Source: Candidatus Aenigmatarchaeota archaeon (GTDB taxonomy: Archaea; Aenigmatarchaeota; Aenigmatarchaeia; PWEA01). Taken from it: 13,086 bases of DNA. The position numbers and the translations under genes were made by a program. Shown here in pieces: positions 6,469-12,268 of the stretch. The notes beneath the pieces were generated by a model that worked only from the letters and a program-made list of their open reading frames with translations, was not told where the DNA came from and searched no databases. Numbering within the stretch: the first letter of the stretch is position 1; every line of letters starts with the position of its first letter. The stretch covers positions 1 through 13,086 of the forward strand of contig PWFY01000071.1 of NCBI GenBank assembly GCA_003554235.1, read 5' to 3'.

Positions 6469-6642
6469 TCACCATAATGCTCCTGGTAGTTGGAATGATA
6501 AAAATATCAAAAAGCCTATGCTTCCTATCAAGAGTATTCCAATTGCTGTGACCTTCGACGTCTGTATGAACTCCTCGCTGGACGGTTTTGTTGCTACTTT
6601 CAAGACCCTCCTGCAGCTTTTTATGAAAGACTTTATCGACAT
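6469..6642 (-). CDS. secE: Protein translocase subunit SecE (Sec61 gamma)
   Basis: Small clamp subunit of the SecYEG/Sec61 channel in the cytoplasmic membrane. The 57 residues form a cytosolic amphipathic part, [25 protein letters not shown], and one transmembrane helix, [18 protein letters not shown], the archaeal SecE layout and size. The ATG at 6642 is preferred to an in-frame TTG at 6657. A GTGAT site lies before the ATG, and the TATA box at about 6676-6686 would place transcription start near the TTG. secE-spt5-rpl11 is a conserved order in archaea and bacteria, often preceded by ftsZ in archaea as here. Confidence 0.92.
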   Translation of the reverse strand: MSIKSFIKSCRRVLKVATKPSSEEFIQTSKVTAIGILLIGSIGFLIFLSFQLPGALW

Positions 6643-6675
6643 CTTATCACGTACCAAATCTTAATGTCCCCGAAC

Positions 6676-6686
6676 CTTTAAAAAAT
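6676..6686 (-). promoter_or_regulatory. Promoter of the secE-spt5-rpl11-spt4-rps24e-rps27ae operon
   Basis: The minus strand reads TTTTTTAAAGG, centred about 39 bp upstream of the secE ATG at 6642. It is the only good TATA-like element before the six-gene run, and the downstream genes are too close together for separate promoters. With the T-rich stop region after ftsZ, it suggests the operon is transcribed independently of ftsZ. Confidence 0.5.
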
Positions 6687-6707
6687 TGTTTATTACTGTG
6701 TCCATGT

Positions 6708-6746
6708 AATACAGAAAAAAAATAAATAGATAGGAGGAGTTTTTGT
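6708..6746 (-). terminator. T-rich termination region downstream of ftsZ
   Basis: About 30-60 bp after the ftsZ stop, the minus strand reads CAAAAACTCCTCC, then CTATTTA, then eight consecutive T residues. Archaeal polymerase terminates at such T-rich stretches without needing a hairpin. It separates ftsZ from the secE promoter. Confidence 0.5.
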
Positions 6747-6774
6747 CCCCTGGAACACCCCACAACCAGAAGGA

Positions 6775-7848
6775 CTACTCAACAAACTCTATCCCGAGTA
6801 TCTTCTCGATTTCTTTCTGCTTCTCTTCGCTGTATTTCTTCTTTGGTCCGTAGATCTGAGAAGACTTGACGCCCGTCACTATGAGCATCGTTCTGATGGA
6901 TTCACCAAGTTCTTCAACAATCTGAGAGCCCCAGATCACCTTGGCTTCATCGTGAAGTTTGTTTGAAACTGCCTCCACGATTTCCTGTGCTTCGCTGATT
7001 GTGCTGTCGGGCCCACCTGTAACGTTGATAAGTGCGCCGTCTGCACCTTCTATATCAACGTCAAGCAGCGGGTTTGTTAGAGCCTTTTCAACAGCCTCAA
7101 GTGACCTGTTTTCAGTGTCTGATTCTCCCATTCCTATCATTGCTAGTCCACCACTCTTCATCACTGCCTTTATGTCTGCGAAATCGAGGTTCACAAGACC
7201 TGGTTTTGTTACTAACTCGGCTATTCCCTTGACTGCGTTTACAAGAATTTCGTCTGCTACCTTGAACGCCGTAGTTACTGACACATCCGGAACTATCTCC
7301 AGCAACTTGTCGTTGGGAATTACAATTAGGGTATCAACCTCGTTTTCCATTCTTTCGAGGCCCCTTCTCGCGTTTGCTCTTCTCTGTTTGCCTTCCATTG
7401 TAAAGGGTAGTGTTACTATACCTACCGTCAAGGCCCCCAACTTCTGTGCTACTTCTGCAACTACAGGTGCTGCTCCTGTACCTGTTCCACCACCTAAACC
7501 ACAGGTTATAAACACCATGTCACTTCCACCGAGCTTCTCCTTTATGTCTTGCTTTGATTCTTCCGCAGCTTCTCCACCGATCTCAGGGTCTGCGCCTGCG
7601 CCCAGGCCCTGTGTTATCTCCCTTCCAATTAGGAGCTTTTCGTCTGCGTCTGTGTATAAAAGGTCCTGTGCATCGGTGTTTATTGCTATCGATTCAGCGC
7701 CAACAATGCCTACTTGGGTCATCCTTGAGATGGTGTTTCCTCCTGCACCACCTACACCTGCTACCTTGATCTCTGCCTTTCTTGATTCAAGAATCTCCTT
7801 GAGGTTCTCGTCTACTTCGTGGTCAAAGTCCGGCTCTCGGGTAGTCAT
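6775..7848 (-). CDS. ftsZ: Cell division GTPase FtsZ
   Basis: Tubulin-like GTPase that polymerises at the division site. From the ATG at 7848 it has 357 residues: a short acidic N-terminus, IKVAGVGGAGGNT, AINTDAQDLL, the nucleotide-binding tubulin signature GGGTGTG (119-125), LPFTMEGKQRR, the T7 synergy loop NLDFADIKAVM (about 220-230), and the FtsZ C-terminal domain ending near TMLIVTGVKSSQIYG. Three starts compete. The ATG at 7848 has AGGTGAT immediately upstream. An in-frame GTG at 7896 has AGGTGA nine bases upstream and would add 16 residues. An out-of-frame ATG at 7883 with GGAGGTGA opens a 12-codon ORF overlapping the 7848 start. I prefer 7848. The C-terminus (KKYSEEKQKEIEKILGIEFVE) is short, with no long linker. 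Confidence 0.96.
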   Translation of the reverse strand: MTTREPDFDHEVDENLKEILESRKAEIKVAGVGGAGGNTISRMTQVGIVGAESIAINTDAQDLLYTDADEKLLIGREITQGLGAGADPEIGGEAAEESKQDIKEKLGGSDMVFITCGLGGGTGTGAAPVVAEVAQKLGALTVGIVTLPFTMEGKQRRANARRGLERMENEVDTLIVIPNDKLLEIVPDVSVTTAFKVADEILVNAVKGIAELVTKPGLVNLDFADIKAVMKSGGLAMIGMGESDTENRSLEAVEKALTNPLLDVDIEGADGALINVTGGPDSTISEAQEIVEAVSNKLHDEAKVIWGSQIVEELGESIRTMLIVTGVKSSQIYGPKKKYSEEKQKEIEKILGIEFVE

Positions 7849-7883
7849 CTCATCACCTTGAATTTCATTTGCTTCTGCCACAT
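7845..7883 (-). CDS. Possible 12-codon leader ORF overlapping the ftsZ start
   Basis: Out of frame with ftsZ, ATG at 7883 follows GGAGGTGA, the best Shine-Dalgarno match in the window. It encodes MWQKQMKFKVMR and stops at TGA 7847-7845, which overlaps the preferred ftsZ start as ATGA. The last codons also contain the ftsZ ribosome binding site AGGTGAT. This is the geometry of a translationally coupled leader peptide. The alternative is that the strong site serves nothing and ftsZ starts at the in-frame GTG 7896, in which case this ORF is not real. Confidence 0.35.
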   Translation of the reverse strand: MWQKQMKFKVMR

Positions 7884-7909
7884 TTCTCACCTCCACGTTT
7901 CTAATTCAC

Positions 7910-7917
7910 CTTTAAAA
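7910..7917 (-). promoter_or_regulatory. Candidate ftsZ TATA box
   Basis: The minus strand reads TTTTAAAG here. It predicts transcription start near 7888, just before the leader ORF ATG at 7883 and downstream of the alternative GTG at 7896. Other TATA-like elements on the same strand lie at about 7985-7995, 8010-8019 (TGTATAAAG) and 8039-8048 (CTTTAAATA). These would give leaders of about 100-170 nt, so the true promoter is uncertain. Confidence 0.35.
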
Positions 7918-7921
7918 CAAG

Positions 7922-7964
7922 ATTTGACCTAAAAATGATACATTTGATGTCAAACGAGTCAAAT
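7922..7964. promoter_or_regulatory. Candidate operator: TTTGAC/GTCAAA half-site array upstream of ftsZ
   Basis: Four related half-sites lie in 43 bp: ATTTGAC (7922-7928), TTTGAT (7943-7948), GTCAAA (7949-7954) and GTCAAAT (7958-7964). The central pair forms the near-palindrome TTTGATGTCAAA. The outer pair forms a 7-bp inverted repeat around it. The first two half-sites are 20 bp apart, about two helical turns. The array sits in the 173 bp between ftsZ and the next gene upstream, the right place for a DNA-binding regulator of ftsZ. The regulator is unknown. Confidence 0.4.
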
Positions 7965-8069
7965 AAAGCTTCTCAGAGCGCCTTTCATACTTTAAAGGCT
8001 CCCCGAGGCTTTATACACAAAATAAGTGGTTCAAAGGTATTTAAAGTTTTTGTCTATATGGTCCAGGAA

Positions 8070-8351
8070 CTAGAGATCGGTTATGTTATAAGTTATGCAG
8101 CCACATGCTTCCCTTGGAGAGTCAAACGGAGTTCCTTCAACCAGTTCAAAAAGCCTTCTGCCCGAGCTAAGTTCTCTCATTTCATCTTCGCTCATATAAC
8201 AACCATTTTTACTTACAAACTCTGCACAGTTTTCTTCTAGTTCTTCCCTTGGTAAAAGAAAAGAGTTTATAGAAAGCGCCACGAATAACAATACCCACAG
8301 CGCAACTATTACCTTGTCCCTACTGCTCAGCTTCTTTATCTTCGCCTTCAT
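8070..8351 (-). CDS. Small single-pass membrane protein with four cysteines, unknown function
   Basis: I do not recognise this 93-residue protein. It has a basic N-terminus (MKAKIKKLSSRDK), one transmembrane helix at about 14-34, then a hydrophilic domain with Cys42, Cys51, Cys83 and Cys85, the last two as CGC, and an NIT sequon at 89-91. The basic N-terminus suggests that the C-terminal domain faces outward, where the cysteines could form disulfides and the sequon could be glycosylated (inference). The ATG at 8351 is chosen over an in-frame TTG at 8375 because GGTGA lies two bases before it. This start overlaps the end of the FKBP gene by 32 bp, so the two are probably co-transcribed and coupled. 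Membership of a small secreted or anchored accessory family is possible but unproven. Confidence 0.65.
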   Translation of the reverse strand: MKAKIKKLSSRDKVIVALWVLLFVALSINSFLLPREELEENCAEFVSKNGCYMSEDEMRELSSGRRLFELVEGTPFDSPREACGCITYNITDL

Positions 8352-8994
8352 TTTCACCACTTTCTTTGAATTCAACGTCTTCCATTTTTGTATACTCCTT
8401 TATCGTCCCACCCACTTCTTCCTGAATATTTTTATTGAGAGGTTTTGGAATCTCTACTACCGCGTTTTTGTCTTCAAACTCAACTTCAACATCTTCACCG
8501 AGGTAGTTTTCTACTATTGCTTCCACCTTCTCCTCCTCATCTGTAACCATTTCCTTTGCTTCCACCTTGTAATGCAGAGTTTTTCCGGCAAGTGGATGGT
8601 TTAGGTCTACTCTAACACGTCCAGAGTTAACAGAAAGTACTCTACCGACCCGGTTGTCCAATGTGACCCTCATTCCTGGATAGGGATTCACTTCTTCGTC
8701 CTTGAATTTTTTTTCTGAAACAGTTTTTATTAGGTTGCCTTTTCTTTTACCAAAGGCCATTTCTGGAGAAATTTCTACTTCTTTACTGTCACCTATCTCC
8801 ATATCTTCCAGGGCCTCGTCCAAGCCCTCTACAATCATTCCAGCGCCCACAACAATCTTTATGGGCTTGTACTCGGTTCTTTCGTTTACAGCGTCTTCTT
8901 CCTCGGCCACCTCCTTTTTTGTCGTATCGAACAGTTCCCCAGATTCCTTGATTCTTCCTACATAGTCTACGACAACAACGTCACCTTCCTTCAT
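8320..8994 (-). CDS. SlyD-like FKBP-type peptidyl-prolyl cis-trans isomerase, long archaeal form
   Basis: Cytosolic prolyl isomerase and chaperone of 224 residues. The FKBP domain is split by an insert-in-flap chaperone domain: VVVDYVGRIKESGELFDTT (about 7-25), VVGAGMIVEGLDEALEDMEIGDSKEV (48-73) and PEMAFGKRKGNLI lead into the insert (about 85-133), and the SlyD signature LNHPLAGKTLHYKVE (131-145) closes the fold. A further domain follows (about 150-210), as in long archaeal FKBP26-type proteins, and then an acidic tail ending EGEDKEAEQ. There is no signal peptide. The ATG at 8994 is preferred to TTG 9006, with GTGTGAT upstream. Its own TATA box sits next to the leuS stop. The 3' end overlaps the small membrane protein gene. 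Confidence 0.92.
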   Translation of the reverse strand: MKEGDVVVVDYVGRIKESGELFDTTKKEVAEEEDAVNERTEYKPIKIVVGAGMIVEGLDEALEDMEIGDSKEVEISPEMAFGKRKGNLIKTVSEKKFKDEEVNPYPGMRVTLDNRVGRVLSVNSGRVRVDLNHPLAGKTLHYKVEAKEMVTDEEEKVEAIVENYLGEDVEVEFEDKNAVVEIPKPLNKNIQEEVGGTIKEYTKMEDVEFKESGENEGEDKEAEQ

Positions 8995-9022
8995 TTTATC
9001 ACACAAGAATACAGGTCCTAAA

Positions 9023-9032
9023 CTTATAAAAG
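9023..9032 (-). promoter_or_regulatory. TATA box of the FKBP gene
   Basis: The minus strand reads CTTTTATAAG, centred about 33 bp before the ATG at 8994, in the 44 bp between the leuS stop and that ATG. It predicts a leader of only 5-10 nt, just enough to contain the GTGAT element. Confidence 0.5.
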
Positions 9033-9038
9033 CTTATC

Positions 9039-11888
9039 CTAGTCTTTGAGGACTATTGCAGGCTTTCCGGGCCTTGCCTTTCCTGCCTTGTCCTCATCAC
9101 TTTCCTCTTCCCTTTCTAAAACTACTTCTGCCTGGAAAGTTTGTTCAAAGTAATCCTTCATTTCTTCCAGGGCCTGAATTTCTTCTTCGCAACTCATTAC
9201 ATCTACTTCTTCATGTTTTTTCTTTAGCTCTCTAAAGTACCGGGCGGCATCATCACCCTGTTTTCGGAACCTATCCTTCTTCATAAGTTCTGAAAGTTCC
9301 TTGCCCTCCTGAACAGCGGCCTTCATCTCCCGTTTCCATACGGCTGAAGAAACTATTTTGATCTGTTCCGGCTTCTCCAGGCCAGTTATATCCTTGATCT
9401 CTCTTATATCGTCTTCTATGGTATCTCCCAACTTTTTCCCTCTTTCTGCTGCCTCATCAATCATCTCATCATTTGTCTCGGGCCAATCCTCCTCAGAAAC
9501 AAAACCATCACCTCCCATCCTATCCCAAAGTTCTTCACAGAGATGTGGTGTAAATGGAGCAAGTATTCTGATCCAGATGTTGATTACCCTTTCAAAGACA
9601 TTATGGTTGAGGTTTTCCTTCTTGTTTACGTAGTCCTTTATGTCGTTGAAGGCTGCATAAAAACCATGGTTTACAGCTTCCATTAGTTCCAGTCTCTCCA
9701 GTGCATCTTCTGTGTTCCCGACATGTCTTTGCATCTTAGAAAGTATCCAGCGGTCAAGAACATCCTTTGTTTCCCCAGATTCTTCGTCCACCATCTCCAC
9801 ATATTTGAATAGCTTCTGGAAACGGGAAGAGACGTTTTCTATAGTTCTATCGACCTCTTTCTTTCCGAACCTTATGTCGTCCCAGGGACTTGATTTGGCG
9901 TACATCCCGAGTCGCATGGCATCGACCATACCACCCTTGGCAATCTCTTTCATATTGTATCCGTTGCCCTTCGAAGCCGAGACTTTGTTTCCATTTTCAT
10001 CTAGAACCATGCCATGGATTGTAATGCCTTTTGGCCACCTCTCCTCATTGAACAATGCCGCATGCTGGAAAATCATGAAAGATAGGTGGTTGGAGAGATG
10101 TTCGGTCCCGGCAATTCTCATATCCAAGGGGTACCAATAGAGAAACTCTTCCCTCATCTCTTCAAGGATTTCGTTTTCTATTTTACAGTTTTCTGGATCT
10201 CCTTTACCCCAGAATACATAGTCAAATACAGAGTTTTCCAGCTCTTCCCCATCGATGTTTTCCTGGTTGATAGTTTTGGCTATAGTGTAGTAAGCCATAT
10301 ATACAGTTGAATCTGATAGTGGCTCAACCATCCAGTTTTTATCAAACGGCAGTTCTGTTCCCAGGGTCTTTTTCCGGGCACATGGCTTGTCACCCATCCA
10401 CACATCCAGATAGTATTCTAACTCCTTGCGGTATTTTTCTGGTACAACTTCAGCACCTTCGAGCAGGTCCAGGGAACTGGCCTTCCATTCACGGTCTGAA
10501 TACTTGAGGAACCACTGGTCATCGACCAGTTTTATTACCCCCTTTGCACCGCATTTACATACGACCGGTTTGTTAGTATCATAATATATTTCAGCCAGGC
10601 CACCGGCCAACATATCTTCTTTTACCTTGTCTTTGATTTCATTAACCTTTTTCCCCGGATAGGCGGTATTTTCATTTAGGGTTCCTTGATGGAACTCTTT
10701 TCGATACACTTCCTTTGTTGCCCTTTCAAGCTTCTCCTCATCCAGTTTTTTAATTTCCAATTCCTCAGCCACATCAACTGCAGGACATTTTCCATATTCC
10801 TCGAGGTCTATAAGCCCGATATAGTCGAAATCCAGTTCTTCTGCACCGATGTCGTATTTCTTTAGAACGTCCTCCTTTTTTTCCAGTTCCTTTATTGCGA
10901 TATGATCGTAGGGTGCATGGGCCGGTACCGACATAACTACTCCTGTCGCCGAGCCACCCTTAACAAAATCAGCCGGGAGTATTATGACCTCCTCATCTGT
11001 AACCGGGTTCTTGCAGTAGTCACCGATGATACTTTCAGGGGAAAACTCCTCGATCAATGATACGTCTTCTCTTTGGTACCCTATTTTTTCGTACGCATCG
11101 TGGCTAAGCAGCCATTCTTCGTCGCCTACTTCGGCTACGACATAGTCTAGATCAGGATTAAGGAACATGTTTGTAACGCCGTAGACTGTCTCCGGTCTCA
11201 GGGTGGCAGCGGGCAACAGTATTTCCTTACCGTCTGTTTCGATCCGGAATTTGTAGGCGACATATTCTTCGGATTCTGCACCTTGTGATTCGTCTTCTAC
11301 GTCGTTGTCTCCTAGAGGCATTTCCTGATCAGGACACCAGATGACAGGGTACTCTTTCTGTTGGACATAATCCATCTCCCTCAGCCGGGAGTACTGCCAC
11401 TGTATAAACTTTTTATATGTCTCGTCAATGGTCATAAATTCCCGGCGCCAGTCTATAGAGCATCCTACTGTTTCAAGACAGCTTTTGTAGCTTAGATCGG
11501 ACTCCGTGGCAAAGAAACGGACGTATTTGTAAGGATCTCTCAGCCTTTTAACTTCTTCTTCAGGTACCCCTGCTTCCTTAAGTTTCTCAATGGTCTCTTC
11601 GTCGCCCTTACGGATCTTTTCAGCCTTTATCATGGCAGGATTACCAGTGCAGTGCCATCCCATGGGGTAGAGGACGTTGAATCCCTTCATCCTTTTATAG
11701 CGGGCTATGGCATCATCAAAGAGATAGGCCCTGGCGTGACCATGGTGCGTAGGTCCGGATGGATAAGGATATGCATGGGCCAGGAAGAACTTGTCCTTGT
11801 TCTTGTCGACATCGGCTTCAAATATTCCCGCTTCCTTCCATTTTTTCTGCCATTTTTTCTCTATCTCCTTGAGTTTTATTGGATCCAT
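9039..11888 (-). CDS. leuS: Leucyl-tRNA synthetase, archaeal type
   Basis: Class I synthetase that charges tRNA-Leu. The 949 residues match the archaeal/eukaryotic form. The HIGH motif is HHGH at 48-51 within YPYPSGPTHHGHARAY. The CP1 editing domain includes TLRPETVYGVTN and the later SVPAHAPYDH, which are the threonine-rich region and the Asp-containing region used to clear mischarged amino acids. A zinc-ribbon-like CKCGAKG follows. The catalytic KMSKS equivalent is KVSASKGN at 635-642. An anticodon-binding helical domain and the archaeal C-terminal domain follow, ending in ARPGKPAIVL. It is monocistronic, with start MDPIKLKEIEKKWQKKW at ATG 11888, about 30 bp from a TATA element and without a ribosome binding site, so probably leaderless. 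Confidence 0.97.
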   Translation of the reverse strand: MDPIKLKEIEKKWQKKWKEAGIFEADVDKNKDKFFLAHAYPYPSGPTHHGHARAYLFDDAIARYKRMKGFNVLYPMGWHCTGNPAMIKAEKIRKGDEETIEKLKEAGVPEEEVKRLRDPYKYVRFFATESDLSYKSCLETVGCSIDWRREFMTIDETYKKFIQWQYSRLREMDYVQQKEYPVIWCPDQEMPLGDNDVEDESQGAESEEYVAYKFRIETDGKEILLPAATLRPETVYGVTNMFLNPDLDYVVAEVGDEEWLLSHDAYEKIGYQREDVSLIEEFSPESIIGDYCKNPVTDEEVIILPADFVKGGSATGVVMSVPAHAPYDHIAIKELEKKEDVLKKYDIGAEELDFDYIGLIDLEEYGKCPAVDVAEELEIKKLDEEKLERATKEVYRKEFHQGTLNENTAYPGKKVNEIKDKVKEDMLAGGLAEIYYDTNKPVVCKCGAKGVIKLVDDQWFLKYSDREWKASSLDLLEGAEVVPEKYRKELEYYLDVWMGDKPCARKKTLGTELPFDKNWMVEPLSDSTVYMAYYTIAKTINQENIDGEELENSVFDYVFWGKGDPENCKIENEILEEMREEFLYWYPLDMRIAGTEHLSNHLSFMIFQHAALFNEERWPKGITIHGMVLDENGNKVSASKGNGYNMKEIAKGGMVDAMRLGMYAKSSPWDDIRFGKKEVDRTIENVSSRFQKLFKYVEMVDEESGETKDVLDRWILSKMQRHVGNTEDALERLELMEAVNHGFYAAFNDIKDYVNKKENLNHNVFERVINIWIRILAPFTPHLCEELWDRMGGDGFVSEEDWPETNDEMIDEAAERGKKLGDTIEDDIREIKDITGLEKPEQIKIVSSAVWKREMKAAVQEGKELSELMKKDRFRKQGDDAARYFRELKKKHEEVDVMSCEEEIQALEEMKDYFEQTFQAEVVLEREEESDEDKAGKARPGKPAIVLKD

Positions 11889-11912
11889 GCTATCGGACTC
11901 TTTACAGTTGTA

Positions 11913-11927
11913 GTTTTAAATTAAAAA
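11913..11927 (-). promoter_or_regulatory. Promoter of leuS
   Basis: The minus strand reads TTTTTAATTTAAAAC, a TATA-like element centred about 30 bp upstream of the leuS ATG. Transcription would start within a few bases of the ATG. The same tract also forms part of the T-rich stretch at the end of the small ORF upstream. Confidence 0.5.
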
Positions 11928-11956
11928 GAATAAAGAAAGAAGACTGTCGTTGGTAT

Positions 11957-12043
11957 TCAAACCAGCAGCACTAGCAGAAGTAGGGCCATGCCGGATGAGA
12001 GGCAAAGTACCTCTTCCTTCCCAAACTTTCTGTTCTTTTGCAT
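11957..12043 (-). CDS. Possible 28-residue single-helix membrane microprotein
   Basis: An ORF of 28 codons encodes MQKNRKFGKEEVLCL followed by SSGMALLLLVLLV: a basic N-terminus and a strongly hydrophobic C-terminal half, the make-up of a small tail-anchored peptide. It has promoter-like surroundings. TTTATAAA lies on the same strand at 12073-12080, about 33 bp before the ATG at 12043, and predicts a leader of 5-9 nt. A T-rich tract on the minus strand at about 11921-11945 follows the stop. No family is recognised. The same region can also form weak stem-loops, so a non-coding RNA is the main alternative. The hydrophobic run is rich in Leu codons and could be chance. Confidence 0.35.
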   Translation of the reverse strand: MQKNRKFGKEEVLCLSSGMALLLLVLLV

Positions 12044-12072
12044 ACTACCATCCACACCTTTTGTGGAGATCA

Positions 12073-12080
12073 TTTATAAA
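12073..12080 (-). promoter_or_regulatory. TATA box of the 28-residue ORF or a small RNA
   Basis: The minus strand reads AACTTTATAAATGA. The TATA core predicts transcription start near 12050, pointing into a 150-bp region with no other gene on that strand before leuS. The plus strand of the same core (ATTTATAAAG) is too far from the tRNA to serve it well. Confidence 0.4.
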
Positions 12081-12102
12081 GTTTTACTGTTTAAATGGAG
12101 GT

Positions 12103-12113
12103 AAATATATAAG
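12103..12113 (+). promoter_or_regulatory. Promoter of tRNA-Arg
   Basis: AAATATATAAG, centred 31 bp upstream of the tRNA first base, is the clearest TATA box in the window. It predicts a 5' leader of only a few nucleotides for RNase P to remove. Confidence 0.65.
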
Positions 12114-12138
12114 TCCACCTGAAGCATTTTTGTTCTGT

Positions 12139-12216
12139 GGGCGCGTAGCTCAGCCTGGACAGAGCACTGGCCTTCTAAGCCAGGGGCCGTGGGTTCAAAT
12201 CCCACCGCGCTCGCCA
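12139..12216 (+). tRNA. tRNA-Arg(UCU)
   Basis: A complete cloverleaf can be drawn. The acceptor GGGCGCG pairs with CGCGCTC (one G-U). The D stem is GCTC/GAGC. The anticodon stem CTGGC/GCCAG holds the loop CTTCTAA, with anticodon TCT at 12174-12176, reading AGA. The variable region is GGGCC. The T stem GTGGG/CCCAC holds the loop TTCAAAT. The discriminator is G73 and CCA is encoded (12214-12216). No intron interrupts the anticodon loop. As an ANN decoder it is an expected substrate of the Kae1/KEOPS t6A37 pathway; loop position A37 is present. Confidence 0.96.
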
Positions 12217-12228
12217 TCAATGAAAACC

Positions 12229-12237
12229 TTTAAATTT
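12229..12237 (+). promoter_or_regulatory. Promoter of minD
   Basis: TTTAAATTT, preceded by AACC, lies 36 bp before the minD ATG and begins 13 bp after the encoded tRNA CCA. It predicts a leader of about 10 nt and transcription separate from the tRNA. Confidence 0.5.
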
Positions 12238-12268
12238 ATGAACTAACAACCTAGTGTTGTGTGGGATA

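Noticed and set aside
7838..7860. GTGATGA on the minus strand near the ftsZ start, resembling a C box of a C/D guide RNA
   Set aside because: It is explained by the ribosome binding site and start of ftsZ, and no matching D, D' or C' boxes with sensible spacing were seen.
6959..7861. 300-codon open frame on the plus strand opposite ftsZ
   Set aside because: It is a Ser/Pro/Thr-rich shadow of ftsZ with no recognisable motif, and ftsZ is unambiguous on the other strand.
8981..9006. Upstream TTG/GTG starts for the FKBP gene, secE, minD and the Cys membrane protein
   Set aside because: In each case an ATG a few codons downstream has a better ribosome binding site or better distance from the TATA box, and the family N-termini align with that ATG.
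11978..12028. Stem-loop with GAGAGG/CCTCTT and outer GGG/CCC and AAGT/ACTT pairs, considered as an H/ACA guide RNA
   Set aside because: No ACA box follows the lower stem at the right distance and there is no clear kink-turn. The same bases fall inside the 28-residue ORF, so the pairing may be incidental.
12040..12070. Hairpin TCCACA/TGTGGA considered as a terminator on the plus strand
   Set aside because: It has only 6 pairs, no T run directly follows it, and no plus-strand gene ends there.
11950..12246. 98-codon plus-strand ORF running through the tRNA
   Set aside because: It spans the tRNA-Arg gene and its promoter and has no protein-like motif. The tRNA fold is complete.
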